Source: Candidatus Methylobacter oryzae (GTDB lineage Bacteria; Pseudomonadota; Gammaproteobacteria; Methylococcales; Methylomonadaceae). Taken from it: a stretch of DNA of 64,000 nucleotides. Positions 42,764-52,290 of this stretch are shown in pieces. The position numbers and the translations under genes were made by a program. The stretch's first letter is position 1; each line of letters opens with the position of its first letter. The stretch covers positions 35,592 through 99,591 of the forward strand of contig NZ_RYFG02000114.1 in assembly GCF_003994235.2 (NCBI RefSeq), read 5' to 3'. The notes under the pieces are model-generated. The model made no database searches and was not told where the DNA came from. It was given only the letters and a program-made list of their open reading frames with translations.

Positions 42764-43735
42764 CTAGTGAATATGTCCGGCAGTAATTGAAGGATACAAC
42801 GCACAGGAATGATTGGTCGTTCCCTGCTCGACTTGCAACGTGCAATGATGGACAAGAAAACGATCCTTGAGCGTCTGCACGATGGCGTCAATAAACGCAT
42901 CGCCGGGATAACCGTCAGGCATGACCAGATGAACCGTTAACGCACTCTCGGTCGTGCTCATGCCCCAGATGTGCAGATCATGAATGCCGGCCACGCCGGG
43001 GCATTCGCGCAGATAATTTTCCAACGCGGCCACGTCGATATGCGCCGGAACGGCAATCAACGCCAGTTGTACGGATTCGCGCAGCAATTCCCAAGTGCTG
43101 ACGACAATGACGGCCACGATCACCAGACTGATCACCGGATCGAGCCAGAACCAGCCGGTAAAAACCATAGCGATACCGGTAATCACTACGCCCAGCGATA
43201 CCGCCGCATCAGCCGCCATATGAAGATAAGCGCCGCGCACATTCAAATCGCTTTTGCTGCCCTTAACGAACAACCATGCCGATAGTCCATTGACGACGAT
43301 ACCGACAGTTGCGACCCATGTAACCATTAATCCCGCGACCGCCGGCGGCTGCGAGAAACGATGAACGGCTTCCAGCGCAATAGCTCCGGACGCGACCAGC
43401 AGGAACATCGCGTTCGCCAACGCGGCCATGATCGAGGTGCTGCGCAGACCGTAAGTGTAACGCTCGCTCGGCGCCCTGCGGGAAAGGATCGAAGCCCCCC
43501 AGGCCAATACCAGGCCAAGGATGTCGGACAAGTTGTGCCCGGCGTCGGCCATCAGCGCCGTCGAATTGGCAATAAAGCCGTAGCTGAACTCCATCAGCAC
43601 AAAGGCCGAGTTCAGAACGATGGCTAAAACGAAAGCGCGGCCTTGCTTATGGGTATGATCGTGATGCCGATGACCGTGACTATGCGAGTGTCCGGCGTGA
43701 TCGTGAGAATGATTATGTTGGTGGTTTTTTGCCAT
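42764..43735 (-). CDS. CDF-family metal cation exporter (CzcD/ZitB-like)
   Basis: A 323-residue protein taken from ATG 43735 (MAKNHQHNH), which has GGGGG seven bases upstream; an ATG at 43756 is possible. The N-terminus is His-rich (HNHSHDHAGHSHSHGHRHHD). Six transmembrane helices follow with HxxxD metal sites in helix 2 (ALMADAGHNLSDI) and helix 5 (LHMAADAAVSLGVV), plus a C-terminal cytoplasmic domain (DLHIWGMSTTESALTVHLV). It exports Zn, Co or Cd in exchange for protons. No metal-responsive regulator is adjacent. Confidence 0.92.
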   Translation of the reverse strand: MAKNHQHNHSHDHAGHSHSHGHRHHDHTHKQGRAFVLAIVLNSAFVLMEFSYGFIANSTALMADAGHNLSDILGLVLAWGASILSRRAPSERYTYGLRSTSIMAALANAMFLLVASGAIALEAVHRFSQPPAVAGLMVTWVATVGIVVNGLSAWLFVKGSKSDLNVRGAYLHMAADAAVSLGVVITGIAMVFTGWFWLDPVISLVIVAVIVVSTWELLRESVQLALIAVPAHIDVAALENYLRECPGVAGIHDLHIWGMSTTESALTVHLVMPDGYPGDAFIDAIVQTLKDRFLVHHCTLQVEQGTTNHSCALYPSITAGHIH

Positions 43736-43853
43736 CGGTCTGCCCCCGTGAGCCATTTGCAGAATTGGCTTAATTATTATTCTAACGGAGCGATAATGGC
43801 AAGTTGCCGCGCGGAGCTACTCACCGCGCCGCTTAAGAAACAGGCCGATAGAC

Positions 43854-43886
43854 AGACCTTCCAGGTTTTGCAAACCTGGAAGGTCT
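43854..43886. repeat. 33-bp palindrome, copy 4 (inverse orientation)
   Basis: Arms as in the other copies, with a slightly imperfect centre (TTTTGCAAA). It is downstream of the DUF1207 gene. The left flank CAGGCCGATAGAC is the complement of the right flank of copy 5, showing the element extends beyond the palindrome and has an orientation. TTTTCGTGGC/CGCGCTTTTCGTG at 43936-43965 is a separate repeat. Confidence 0.95.
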
Positions 43887-43978
43887 AACTCGCGCAACGA
43901 AGCAGCATAAAGCTTAGTTGGCGTAACTCTCTATTTTTCGTGGCTTTCGCGCTTTTCGTGAACAATGCGTAACATCCG

Positions 43979-45112
43979 CTAAAAAAGATAATGCGCACCC
44001 AAACCGAAATATTCCACTTTTTCCTTATAAAACTGCCCGCTTGGCGAATAACCGTTATAGTATTCAGCCATCAATTGCAGCTTGCGGCTTAATACCTGCA
44101 AGCTTTCAAACTCAACGCCCGCCCTGGCCGATACGTCGTAATTCCAACGGTTTTCTTCATGGTTTTTGATGTCGACTGCCGCAATCGGCCGCATTTTTGC
44201 CAATTCCACGCGCCAAGGGCTTCGAAATTCAACGCCGTATTGCGCCGACCATATCTTCAGCGCCGAAGGTTCCCGGTCGAATAGCCCGGCTCCGCCGCCG
44301 TACAAACGTATGCCGTAAGGAAATTCATAAGAAAGTTTTAAGTCTACGCCCTCATAACTAAGATTCACGCGCTCGAATTTCGTACCGATCTTGCGCAACA
44401 GAAACTCATCGCCCAGATGCGAGCTCTGGTGATAAATACGGCCAAAAGCCGAGAATTGATCGACTCGCAAACTTGAATAAAGCGCAGCAATAAAATCGGT
44501 ATTGACCAAGTCGCTTGATGGCGCGTCCAGATTGAAATCGCTAAAGACCCCGCCCTGAAGCCCGGCCTCCCATTGCACAGTGGACTGCCCGAAATTATCC
44601 CGATAAATCGGTATTGTTTCGCCGAAACTCACCGAGGCTATATCCCTGCCGTCGAAATTTTTGCTTTGGAAATTACGATACGCAGCCGAGAAATGCGTCC
44701 AACGCGGGTCCGCCAATAAAGGCTTAAACAAGTGGCCTATCGGTAGAAGTCCTGTCGGCAAAATAACCGGTTCATTCGACGGCAGCGCCTGGACGGCACT
44801 GGCTTGGGCGGACGTTGACGAGCCGTATATCAACTGCTGATCGGTATCCTCGGAAATTTTTACCGCATTGACGCCGGGAATTTCGGCTAATAACTGTGCC
44901 GCTTTGGCGCGGTCGCCGGCGTTTAAATTACGTCCCGACAAATTAATCGCGCCATTCCGTACCACTAACGAGGCTTTATCAATCTTTAAACCATGCTTTA
45001 GCGCGGCCGCCGCGTAGCCGGCAATATACGCATCGTCCGCCGTTGTCGCATGAGCAATCGCCGCGGGCAACAGCATGACACCCAGGGCAATCATAAACCG
45101 TAAAGTAGCCAT
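43979..45112 (-). CDS. DUF1207-family outer-membrane beta-barrel protein with N-terminal BON-like domain
   Basis: A 377-residue protein with signal peptide (MATLRFMIALGVMLLPAAIAHA). Residues about 27-90 look like a BON domain (LVVRNGAINLSGRNLNAGDRAKAAQLLAEIPGVNAVKIS). The remaining 270 residues match DUF1207 (LLADPRWTHFSAAYRNF, FGETIPIYRDNF, SSHLGDEFLL, YGGGAGLFDREP) and alternate as beta strands, ending in Phe (AHYLF) as for BAM-inserted barrels. Function of DUF1207 is unknown. It may be a porin or a stress-related outer-membrane protein. Confidence 0.85.
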   Translation of the reverse strand: MATLRFMIALGVMLLPAAIAHATTADDAYIAGYAAAALKHGLKIDKASLVVRNGAINLSGRNLNAGDRAKAAQLLAEIPGVNAVKISEDTDQQLIYGSSTSAQASAVQALPSNEPVILPTGLLPIGHLFKPLLADPRWTHFSAAYRNFQSKNFDGRDIASVSFGETIPIYRDNFGQSTVQWEAGLQGGVFSDFNLDAPSSDLVNTDFIAALYSSLRVDQFSAFGRIYHQSSHLGDEFLLRKIGTKFERVNLSYEGVDLKLSYEFPYGIRLYGGGAGLFDREPSALKIWSAQYGVEFRSPWRVELAKMRPIAAVDIKNHEENRWNYDVSARAGVEFESLQVLSRKLQLMAEYYNGYSPSGQFYKEKVEYFGLGAHYLF

Positions 45113-45376
45113 TATTTATCCTTGATAGTGTTTAGAAACTCACTAAGAAATGTAACGGCAAGGTCAGGCGCTGTCTGTACGCTAGCGAACATATAAGTGG
45201 CGGTTATCCGTTAGACGCACGTCCCCTGGAACCCGTCACTACGATCAAGATTAGCGTTGTAGCCCGCGACATCTACACAGCGATTGAAGAACTGTAGCGG
45301 CATCATCGCGGGCGCAGCCGCTCCTACGGAATATCGATATGCTTTTCGTAAGCCCTATTTTTTTAACGAAAATTCT

Positions 45377-45811
45377 CTAGGTCCGCCACGGATGCTTCGG
45401 ATGGTCGATGACACCGGCGACCGCGACGCCGACCTTCGCAATCTGATAGTCGTTTGCCACGGTGCCGCCGCTGACGCCTATCGCGCCGATCAATACGCCG
45501 TACTCGTCTATGATCGGCAGGCCGCCGGGGAATGTGATCAAGCCGTTATTGGAATGCTCTATGCTGTAAAGCTGGCCGTTCGGCTGGGATAACTTGCCCA
45601 GCTCGCCTGACGGCATCGCAAACAAACAGGCGGTTTTAGCTTTCTTGATCGCCACATCGATACTGCCGACCCAGGCATCGTCCATACGCCGGAAAGCTTT
45701 CAGGTTCGCGCCGGAATCCACTATAGCGATGCAACTCGGCGTTTCGGTTTCTTTGGCTTTATTAACGGCGGCATTGATCATTTTTTCCGCTTGCTCATAA
45801 GTCACATGCAT
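45377..45811 (-). CDS. GlcG/HbpS-family (DUF336) protein
   Basis: A 144-residue cytoplasmic protein from [16 protein letters not shown] to the C-terminal [10 protein letters not shown]. The sequence [36 protein letters not shown] followed by [21 protein letters not shown] is the DUF336 signature. Members include GlcG and HbpS, which bind haem or cofactors in oligomers; others are of unknown role. It is monocistronic; a CGGAGTGCA-type inverted repeat lies 50 bp upstream. Confidence 0.9.
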   Translation of the reverse strand: MHVTYEQAEKMINAAVNKAKETETPSCIAIVDSGANLKAFRRMDDAWVGSIDVAIKKAKTACLFAMPSGELGKLSQPNGQLYSIEHSNNGLITFPGGLPIIDEYGVLIGAIGVSGGTVANDYQIAKVGVAVAGVIDHPKHPWRT

Positions 45812-45862
45812 GTCATTGCTCCTTGATTTATCAAGTAATTTACCTAAAATTTTCCAATATTT

Positions 45863-45907
45863 CGGAGTGCAAACTCTGCTTGCAAAGCAGGCGTAACCTG
45901 CACTCCG
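45863..45907. repeat. CGGAGTGCA inverted repeat (gap 45812-46186)
   Basis: CGGAGTGCA and TGCACTCCG enclose TTGCAAAGCAGG. A related sequence (GGAGTGCAGGCTCCGCCTGC and TTGCACTCC) is nested in the repeat at 59421-59697. Confidence 0.75.
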
Positions 45908-46010
45908 CCTTTAAAGAAACAGTCTAAACTTAATATTCAGCTACTTATCCGGTTGAATAAACTCGATTTCATCGCATTTACCAAACTCGATCGGTACGCA
46001 AGCCCACATA

Positions 46011-46065
46011 AGCTTGTACAAGCTATAAACCTTATTCCGCCTATCTGTGCGATACCGTACCGACC
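46011..46065. promoter_or_regulatory. Palindrome AGCTTGTACAAGCT and stress-type motif upstream of the copper-storage gene
   Basis: A perfect 14-bp palindrome at 46011-46024 is followed at 46042-46065 by ATCTGTGCGATACCGTACCG, a copy of the motif shared with other stress genes. The ATG lies about 122 bp further on. Confidence 0.5.
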
Positions 46066-46186
46066 CATCGCCGCTTTTGCAGTTAAAGTACGAACCAAGG
46101 TCTTAATACGACCCCAGTCTCGCTGCCCAGCTTGATGCGGGGCCGAGGTTTTTTAACTGTCACTTTTCCTGCTTTAGGAGAATCTC

Positions 46187-46579
46187 ATGACTCAGCAAAC
46201 TCATACCGAAACATCAATGCGCCCTGAGCAATCCATACACGCGATGCAGCATTCGATGCAATCTTGCATAGAAGATTGCATGAATTGCCATCAAGTTTGC
46301 CTGCAAACGGCAATGAATTACTGCCTGAATACCGGCGGCAAGCATGTTGAACCGGAACATTTCCGCCTGATGATGAACTGCGCCGAAATCTGCCAAACGT
46401 CTGCCAACTTCATGCTAAGCAATTCCCGCTTTCATATGCGCACTTGCGCGGTCTGCGCCGAAATCTGCGAAGCCTGCGCCGCGGATTGCCGTCAGATCGG
46501 CGGTATGGACGAATGCGTGCAAGCCTGTCAAAACTGTGCGGAAAGTTGCCGACAAATGGCCTCCGGCACTCAGCATTAA
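46187..46579 (+). CDS. Copper-storage protein, four-helix bundle (Csp/DUF326 family)
   Basis: A 130-residue protein with sixteen Cys arranged as CxxC or CxxxC along predicted helices ([45 protein letters not shown]), the pattern of Csp proteins whose four-helix bundle is lined with Cys that hold many Cu(I). No signal peptide is visible, so it is most like the cytosolic Csp3 form. In methane oxidisers such proteins supply or buffer copper. ATG behind TAGGAG. It precedes the sorbosone-dehydrogenase-like gene by 22 bp, so they may be co-transcribed. Confidence 0.9.
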   Translation: MTQQTHTETSMRPEQSIHAMQHSMQSCIEDCMNCHQVCLQTAMNYCLNTGGKHVEPEHFRLMMNCAEICQTSANFMLSNSRFHMRTCAVCAEICEACAADCRQIGGMDECVQACQNCAESCRQMASGTQH

Positions 46580-46601
46580 GCGGGTGCAGGACTCCATACC
46601 G

Positions 46602-47933
46602 ATGAAATCGCAACGCTCACTGTTATTCACTGTCATCGCGATGGCTCTGGCCTCCTGCGGCGACGTCGCACAATTGCCGGTAACAGCGGGCGTTGGACCT
46701 CATCCCCAGTTGCCGCCTCCGAACCCGACCTGGATTCCGACCGTAAACATTGCTCCGGCTGTAGGCTGGCCTGAAAACAGAAAGCCGATGGCCGCACCGG
46801 GCATCAACGTCAATGCTTTTGCGGCCGGACTCGATCACCCGCGCTGGCTTTACGTGCTGCCGAACGGCGACGTATTGGTCGCAGAAACGAATGCACCGCC
46901 AAAGCCCGAGGATAGTAAAGGCATGAAAGGCTGGTTCATGAAGCAGGTCATGAAGGATGTCGGTGCAAGCGTGCCCAGCGCTAATCGCATCACGTTGCTG
47001 CGCGATAGCGATGGCGACGGCGTAGCGGAAACGCGGACAACGTTTATTGAAGGATTGAATTCGCCGTTCGGCATGACGCTGGTCGGCAACGATTTTTATG
47101 TCGCCAATACCGATGCGTTGGTGAAATTTCCTTATCGCGACGGCGAAACGCGGATTACCGGGCCCGGAACCAAAGTCGTGGACCTGCCGGGAGGCCCGAT
47201 CAATCATCACTGGACCAAGAACGTTATCGCCAGCCCGGACGGATCGCGGCTGTACGTCACGGTCGGCTCGAACAGTAACGTTGCCGAAAACGGCATCGAT
47301 AACGAAACCGGCCGCGCCGCTATCTGGGAAGTCGACCCGAAACTCGGCACTCACCGTATTTACGCGAGCGGCCTGCGCAATCCCAACGGCCTCGCCTGGG
47401 AACCGAATAGCGGAGCGCTTTGGACGGTCATCAACGAGCGCGACGAACTCGGCGGCGACCTAGTTCCCGATTACCTGACTTCGGTGCCCGACAACAGCTT
47501 CTTCGGCTGGCCCTATAGTTATTACGGACAACACCTGGACGAGCGTGTGCAGCCGCAGCGCCCCGATCTGGTGGCTTCGGCAAAAGTGCCGGATTATGCT
47601 CTCGGAGCGCATACCGCCTGTCTCGGTTTGGTTTTTTCAAAAAATAATGTCTGGCCGGCGCCTTTCAATAACGGTGTTTTTGTCGGCCAGCACGGTTCGT
47701 GGAATCGCAAACCGCGCAGCGGCTATCAAGTCGTCTTTGTTCCATTCAAAGGCAGCCGACCTTTCGGCGAGCCGATCAACGTGTTGACCGGCTTCGTCAG
47801 CGCCGACGGCAATGCGTTCGGGCGTCCGGTCGGCGTCGCGCTGGACAAAAAAGCCGCGTTGCTGGTCGCAGACGATGTCGGCAACAGCATCTGGCGCGTC
47901 GTCCCGTCAATCGCCGTTAAGGCTGCCAAGTAA
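46602..47933 (+). CDS. Exported PQQ-dependent sugar (sorbosone) dehydrogenase-like beta-propeller lipoprotein
   Basis: A 443-residue protein from ATG 46602 ([20 protein letters not shown]); the lipobox Cys is residue 19. The sequence fits a six-bladed propeller of the sorbosone/glucose dehydrogenase type: [98 protein letters not shown] and [21 protein letters not shown]. The catalytic His of the active site could be HHW. It would oxidise a sugar or aldehyde in the periplasm if it binds PQQ; many relatives have no known substrate. Confidence 0.85.
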   Translation: MKSQRSLLFTVIAMALASCGDVAQLPVTAGVGPHPQLPPPNPTWIPTVNIAPAVGWPENRKPMAAPGINVNAFAAGLDHPRWLYVLPNGDVLVAETNAPPKPEDSKGMKGWFMKQVMKDVGASVPSANRITLLRDSDGDGVAETRTTFIEGLNSPFGMTLVGNDFYVANTDALVKFPYRDGETRITGPGTKVVDLPGGPINHHWTKNVIASPDGSRLYVTVGSNSNVAENGIDNETGRAAIWEVDPKLGTHRIYASGLRNPNGLAWEPNSGALWTVINERDELGGDLVPDYLTSVPDNSFFGWPYSYYGQHLDERVQPQRPDLVASAKVPDYALGAHTACLGLVFSKNNVWPAPFNNGVFVGQHGSWNRKPRSGYQVVFVPFKGSRPFGEPINVLTGFVSADGNAFGRPVGVALDKKAALLVADDVGNSIWRVVPSIAVKAAK

Positions 47934-47954
47934 AACTGGCCGTCGCGCTGAATT

Positions 47955-47987
47955 AGACCTTCCAGGTTTTCAAAACCTGGAAGGTCT
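47955..47987. repeat. 33-bp palindrome, copy 5
   Basis: Perfect, 16-base arms around C. It sits 21 bp after the stop of the dehydrogenase gene. The right flank GTCTATCGGCCTGTTTC matches, inverted, the left flank of copy 4. Confidence 0.95.
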
Positions 47988-48067
47988 GTCTATCGGCCTG
48001 TTTCTCTTCCAACGTCAACTCAGTAGAATGGCTTCCAAACAACACTTTGATGGCATAGGATCAGGCT

Positions 48068-49378
48068 GTGGAACTCAATATAAGCAATTCTATTAAGAAA
48101 TATATATGGGGTTTACGCGACGACAAACTGCCGCCGTTTAAAGAAAAAGCCATTAAATCGCTGAAAATACTCGTCCTGTCCGCCCAAGGCTTCTCCCGGG
48201 ATTTATGCTCGCTTAGGGCCTCCGCATTAACGCTTTATACCTTGTTATCGATAGTGCCTGTCATCGCGATGCTGTTCGGTATCGCCAAAGGTTTCGGTCT
48301 TGAAAAAATGCTGAAGCAACGCTTGCTCGAACAAATTCCAAACCAGGAAACGATGGTATTGAAATTAATCGGTTTTGCGCAAAACCTGCTCGATAACGCA
48401 CAAGGCGAGGTTGTCGCCGGGACCGGTATCGTCATCCTGTTTTGGACCATTATTAATGTGATTAGCGACATAGAACAATCGTTTAACTACATTTGGAAAG
48501 TCTCTCAAGACAGATCGTTAAGCCGTAAATTCAGCGATTATTTATCGCTGATGTTATTAGCCCCTATTGTATTAATCGTTTCCGGCAGTATTACGGTCTT
48601 TCTTAAAACGCAGCTGACTTGGCTGGTCAATATTCTTTACCTGCCTGCTATTGGCGAATGGTTCGTTATCAGGGCACTCAGCTTATTACCTTTGCTACTG
48701 ATGACCGGGTTATTTGCTTTTATATTTATTTTCATGCCCAACCGTAAAATCAATTACCAAGCCGGCATCATCGCCGGTCTTGTCACCGCTATCATGTATA
48801 CGCTGACGCAATGGGCTTATTTGAGTTTGCAGATCGGCGTATCGTCCTATAACGCCATTTACGGCAGCTTTGCGGCATTGCCGCTGTTTGTTGTTTGGCT
48901 GCAAGTCGGCTGGATGATTACCTTATTCGGTTGCGAGATAGCGTTTTTCACCCAGAACTTTGAGAATTACCAAGAGGATAGCGACTTCTCCAACTTGAGT
49001 TTTTCGCTGAAAAAAATCATTGCGCTGCAAGTGATTCATTTGATCGTCAAGAATTTCATTCCTTTGAATAATCCGTTAACAGCCGCCCAAATAGCCGCAA
49101 AACTGGCCATGCCGATCGCCATTGTGCAATCGGTTCTATTAATGTTAATCGCGAGCCGGATCGTTATTGAGCTGAAAAACCGTGAGGAATATGAAGTCTA
49201 TCAACCGGCCGCCGATGTCAACAAGCTGACTATCGCTTATGTGATTAATGCATTGGAGCAGTGCGGGCAAAATCAATTGCCGGGCCTGAATCAAGATCAA
49301 CTGTTTTCGAATGCAGTCAACGATTTCAAGAAGCTAATCGAAAGCTCCGGCCAAGACCGCTTATTAAAAGACATCTGA
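48068..49378 (+). CDS. YihY/virulence factor BrkB family inner-membrane protein
   Basis: A 436-residue protein starting at GTG 48068 behind AGGATCAGG. It has six transmembrane segments in the middle region (about 50-300) with family hallmarks: ASALTLYTLLSIVPVIAMLFGIAKGFG, WTIINVISDIEQSFNYIWKV and SYNAIYGSFAALPLFVVWLQVGWMITLFGCEI. The C-terminal 120 residues are soluble, with a winged-helix-like part often attached to this family. Function is debated (the old RNase BN name is wrong). It lies alone between the palindrome copy 5 and a fragment of a transporter gene. Confidence 0.88.
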   Translation: MELNISNSIKKYIWGLRDDKLPPFKEKAIKSLKILVLSAQGFSRDLCSLRASALTLYTLLSIVPVIAMLFGIAKGFGLEKMLKQRLLEQIPNQETMVLKLIGFAQNLLDNAQGEVVAGTGIVILFWTIINVISDIEQSFNYIWKVSQDRSLSRKFSDYLSLMLLAPIVLIVSGSITVFLKTQLTWLVNILYLPAIGEWFVIRALSLLPLLLMTGLFAFIFIFMPNRKINYQAGIIAGLVTAIMYTLTQWAYLSLQIGVSSYNAIYGSFAALPLFVVWLQVGWMITLFGCEIAFFTQNFENYQEDSDFSNLSFSLKKIIALQVIHLIVKNFIPLNNPLTAAQIAAKLAMPIAIVQSVLLMLIASRIVIELKNREEYEVYQPAADVNKLTIAYVINALEQCGQNQLPGLNQDQLFSNAVNDFKKLIESSGQDRLLKDI

Positions 49379-49382
49379 TCGT

Positions 49383-49493
49383 TTGGGCGTTTCAAAATCG
49401 CTGGCTTTTACCCTGGCGGGCGGTGTTTGCCTGTTGATCACGATCGCCGCGCTGATGTTGCGAAAACCTTTGGCCGACCATGTTCATTCGTAA
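49383..49493 (+). pseudogene. Short fragment resembling the C-terminal helix of a permease
   Basis: The frame TTG 49383 to TAA 49491-49493 reads LGVSKSLAFTLAGGVCLLIT then IAALMLRKPLADHVHS: one transmembrane helix and a basic tail, typical of the end of MFS-type permeases. There is no start codon with a ribosome site and no rest of the gene. Either a decayed 3' remnant or chance. Confidence 0.35.
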
Positions 49494-49590
49494 ATGGCTT
49501 TGCTCCGGAATATCTCAGCAAACAAATAGATCGCTTATTAGGATAAGCTGATAAATCTTTTTATCGTTTTGACAATGCAAAGTAATAATA

Positions 49591-49926
49591 TTATTTTTCG
49601 CTGTTTTTAATATGTCCTACAGCTGCTCGCGCATGTCTGGTAGCGGTACCTACATGGCCCGACTCGCTCTGGGAAATAGCTTCTTCCAGATCCTCGGCCG
49701 CCGATTCCAAATGGCTTTTCGACACGCCTTGCGCTTTTAAGGAAGCGGCAAGCACATGTTCCAACGCAATTTTTGCATGTTCGAGTAAAACAGAGGTATG
49801 TCCGTTCTTGCCGTAAATTGTAGCTGCTGTCGCATGTTCCAGCGCTACGTCAATATGATGATCATCGGCAAAAGCAGTGACATTTACCAAAAACAATCCT
49901 ATAAATAAAAGTGCTAATTTTTTCAT
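49591..49926 (-). CDS. SmbP-like periplasmic metal-binding protein
   Basis: A 111-residue protein with signal peptide (MKKLALLFIGLFLVNVTAFA). The mature part is helical with regularly spaced His: DDHHIDVALEHATAA, HTSVLLEHAKIALEHV, HLESAAEDLEEAI, GHVGTATRHARAAVGHI. This matches SmbP, the small copper-binding protein of Nitrosomonas, with its repeated helical His motif. It probably buffers copper in the periplasm; together with the Csp-type gene it points to a copper-handling organism. Confidence 0.75.
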   Translation of the reverse strand: MKKLALLFIGLFLVNVTAFADDHHIDVALEHATAATIYGKNGHTSVLLEHAKIALEHVLAASLKAQGVSKSHLESAAEDLEEAISQSESGHVGTATRHARAAVGHIKNSEK

Positions 49927-50243
49927 GATCCACTTACCCTACGTTATGTTTGCGTTTGTCTATTAAGAGCTTATCGATAAATAATATTGCTCTTATTTTG
50001 CCGCTTAATTTCTCGTAAGGCAATGAAGGGAAACAGCAAGCGTAAACAAGCCGAAATAACTACGCTTCATTTTTTTCATATCTGATCAAGCGCTTTCCGG
50101 AGCATTTCTTCGTTAGTTAGCGATGTTGCGCATTGTCCACGAAAGACGCGAAAAAATATCAGCCGTCGATTTTTCGCCGGCAGTGTCTATCCGGTTCTTT
50201 ATTTCTTTATTAAATGTCCTTCCTGTCCGGAACGTTGCCGGTT

Positions 50244-50276
50244 AGACCTTCCAGGTTTTGAAAACCTGGAAGGTCT
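50244..50276. repeat. 33-bp palindrome, copy 6 (gap 49927-50457)
   Basis: Centre G instead of C; arms perfect. It is the only copy not next to a gene end. The 530-bp gap also carries two copies of a CCACGAAAGACGCGAAAA-type repeat (50134-50155 and inverse at 50281-50301). No gene is supported. Confidence 0.95.
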
Positions 50277-50457
50277 GTCTAGTATTTTCGTGCTTTTCGC
50301 GGACGCTGGTTTTTTATTATCTGTATGCGTTAACAAAGGAATAGGCTAATTTCCAATCACGACGGATTTGAATCGGGCCTGTCAGTCTTGAACAGTTATC
50401 TCAGATTCAAAACCGGTATGTCCGATTTCATAAATTACGCATATTTAAAAATCAACG

Positions 50458-51060
50458 CTACCAGGACCTGAAATCCCCCGTATCCAAGTGTATAAAATCG
50501 GCACGTTTGTAATAACCGACTCCGCCGCGGCGCATCGCTAATGCGGCGTTCCTGAGCTTTCGCGTCGCGACGCCTTTCACATGAAAATCGACGGCCCGGC
50601 CTTGCATGTGCAGGCTGTGTCTTGCGGTGCACCGGCACATATGGCGTAATGCGGCATTCGTGCCTGGAGAACGGTAACCTGAAGACAAATAGAACGGCTG
50701 GTTGATTCTGAGCATCAATTTCAGGTCATACAGCTGGTCCAGCAAAGCCGGATCGATCGGATGCACATCGTCGGTATGATAATCGCGCAGCAGGTAACTG
50801 ATTTCCTGCAGCGCCTCGTCAATATAATGCCCTTGTTCGAAATACGTTAACTTTAGTCTTTCGCCGGTATGGACATGTTGCAAGGCAAGCGTTTTGCTCG
50901 AAAGGATTGTGCCGGCTTCGGCCTTCGCGACCGCTGACCCGCCCAGCGTCAACAGGGAGCCATATCCTAGCAGCTTCAAAAAACCGCGCCTTGACGAGCT
51001 AAACCTGTCCGCGTCGTCATGTTTTATAGTGCTATTCATATCGGACGGCATAACGTGCAT
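50458..51060 (-). CDS. Tat-exported M15/DUF882 murein peptidase (YcbK/MepK-like)
   Basis: A 200-residue protein. Near residue 23 it has a twin-arginine signal (SSRRGFLKLLGYG) with a hydrophobic core and a cleavage site near AVAKAEA. The mature part matches DUF882: LKLTYFEQGHYIDEALQEISYLLRD, FYLSSGYRSPGTNAALR, the zinc ligands HSLHMQGRAVDFH and the last FIHLDTGDFRSW. It would cleave peptide cross-links in peptidoglycan. In-frame ATGs at 51060, 51051 and 51039 all keep the signal. It precedes no other gene of its class. Confidence 0.9.
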   Translation of the reverse strand: MHVMPSDMNSTIKHDDADRFSSSRRGFLKLLGYGSLLTLGGSAVAKAEAGTILSSKTLALQHVHTGERLKLTYFEQGHYIDEALQEISYLLRDYHTDDVHPIDPALLDQLYDLKLMLRINQPFYLSSGYRSPGTNAALRHMCRCTARHSLHMQGRAVDFHVKGVATRKLRNAALAMRRGGVGYYKRADFIHLDTGDFRSW

Positions 51061-51084
51061 TCATCTCATCGGTTTTTTCGGCGG

Positions 51085-51954
51085 CTAACCGTTGACTACG
51101 GTGCCTCCATTCGGATGGAGGATCTGTCCTGAGATATAAGAGGCATCGTCCGAGGCTAAAAAAACATAGCAATTGGCGACTTCTTCGGGCTGGCCCGGCC
51201 GCTTCATCGGCACGTCGCCGCCGAAAGCCTCAACTTTTCCGGGCGGAAACGTCGACGGAATAAGCGGTGTCCAGATAGGCCCGGGAGCAACGCCGTTAAC
51301 CCTGATCTTTTTTTCGGCCAACGCAACGGACAAGGAGCGGGTAAAGCCGACAATCGCGCCCTTGGTGGACGAATAATCGAGTAATTTCGGACTGCCTTTA
51401 TAAGCCGTGACCGACGCGGTGTTGATAATCGTACTGCCCGCTTGCAGGTATCTCAGCGCGGCTTTAGTCAAGTAGAACATCGCAAAGATATTGGTGCGAA
51501 AGGTCTTTTCCAGCTGCCCGGCGCTGATGTCTTCAATACTTTCTTGAGGATGCTGTTCGGCCGCATTGTTGACAAGGCAATCCAATCGGCCTAATTCACT
51601 GGCGGCTTGCTCAACCGCTTCGCGGCAAAACGCTTCGTTGCCGATGTCTCCGGCAATCGGCAGGCATTGGCGGCCGTATTCATTCACTAAGCGCCTGGTT
51701 TCTTCCGCATCTTCATGTTCATTGAGGTAAACAATCGCCGAATCGGCGCCTTCTTTTGCAAAAGCCACTGCAACGGCGCGGCCGATGCCGGAATCGCCGC
51801 CGGTAATTAAGGCGACTTTGCCGTTAAGCTTGCCGGAACCTTGGTAATTAGGATCGTGGAATTGAGGCCTGGGATTCATATCTTTTTCAAGTCCCGGCTG
51901 CCGCTGCTGGTGTTGACGCGGATTCGGTGGGCTGGGATGTTCTATATCGGCCAT
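51085..51954 (-). CDS. SDR-family oxidoreductase (glucose/ribitol dehydrogenase-like, stress type)
   Basis: A 289-residue protein from ATG 51954 (MADIEHPSPPNP) with AGGAGG five bases before. It has an N-terminal extension of about 40 residues rich in Pro/Gln, as in the YhdF/YhxD-type general-stress SDRs, then the NAD(P) motif TGGDSGIGRAV, NNAAEQ, and the active site YSSTKGA with its Ser upstream (NTASVTAYKG). The C-terminal SGQILHPNGGTVVNG closes the fold. Substrate unknown. Confidence 0.92.
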   Translation of the reverse strand: MADIEHPSPPNPRQHQQRQPGLEKDMNPRPQFHDPNYQGSGKLNGKVALITGGDSGIGRAVAVAFAKEGADSAIVYLNEHEDAEETRRLVNEYGRQCLPIAGDIGNEAFCREAVEQAASELGRLDCLVNNAAEQHPQESIEDISAGQLEKTFRTNIFAMFYLTKAALRYLQAGSTIINTASVTAYKGSPKLLDYSSTKGAIVGFTRSLSVALAEKKIRVNGVAPGPIWTPLIPSTFPPGKVEAFGGDVPMKRPGQPEEVANCYVFLASDDASYISGQILHPNGGTVVNG

Positions 51955-51980
51955 AACGCCTCCTTCATTATTCAAAAATG

Positions 51981-52020
51981 GAACACGGATGACACGGATC
52001 AGGCGGATTTAACACGGATC
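51981..52020. repeat. CACGGAT-family repeat, left arm only (gap 51955-52407)
   Basis: GAACACGGATGACACGGATC and GGATTTAACACGGATC, but no complementary arm. The rest of the gap holds a fragment of the CCCACGCGCTGCG repeat (52044-52066) and unassigned sequence up to the stress motif at 52291. Confidence 0.8.
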
Positions 52021-52290
52021 GTTGCTATCTAGTTTATAAGTTCACCTCGTTCCCACGCGCTGCGCTCGTCGTTATACTCATCTCGACATAGGCTGGAAAT
52101 CTGTTGCTCCGTTGAGCGTTGCGCGAATTTGTCCTGTGCTCGGTGCGGCAAACGGGAAAAACACCGTTCGTACGTAACATCAGTCAATCATACGAAGAAC
52201 TACCGCTTCGCATTCATTCAGGTTGGGTCGATGTACTGTTGCCTCGGAAAATCCACTTTGGTTAGTAAATTACTGGCTTAGCGAAATTTT

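Noticed and set aside
46623..47354. 243-codon minus-strand frame opposite the sorbosone-dehydrogenase-like gene.
   Set aside because: Antisense shadow of a well-supported lipoprotein propeller gene.
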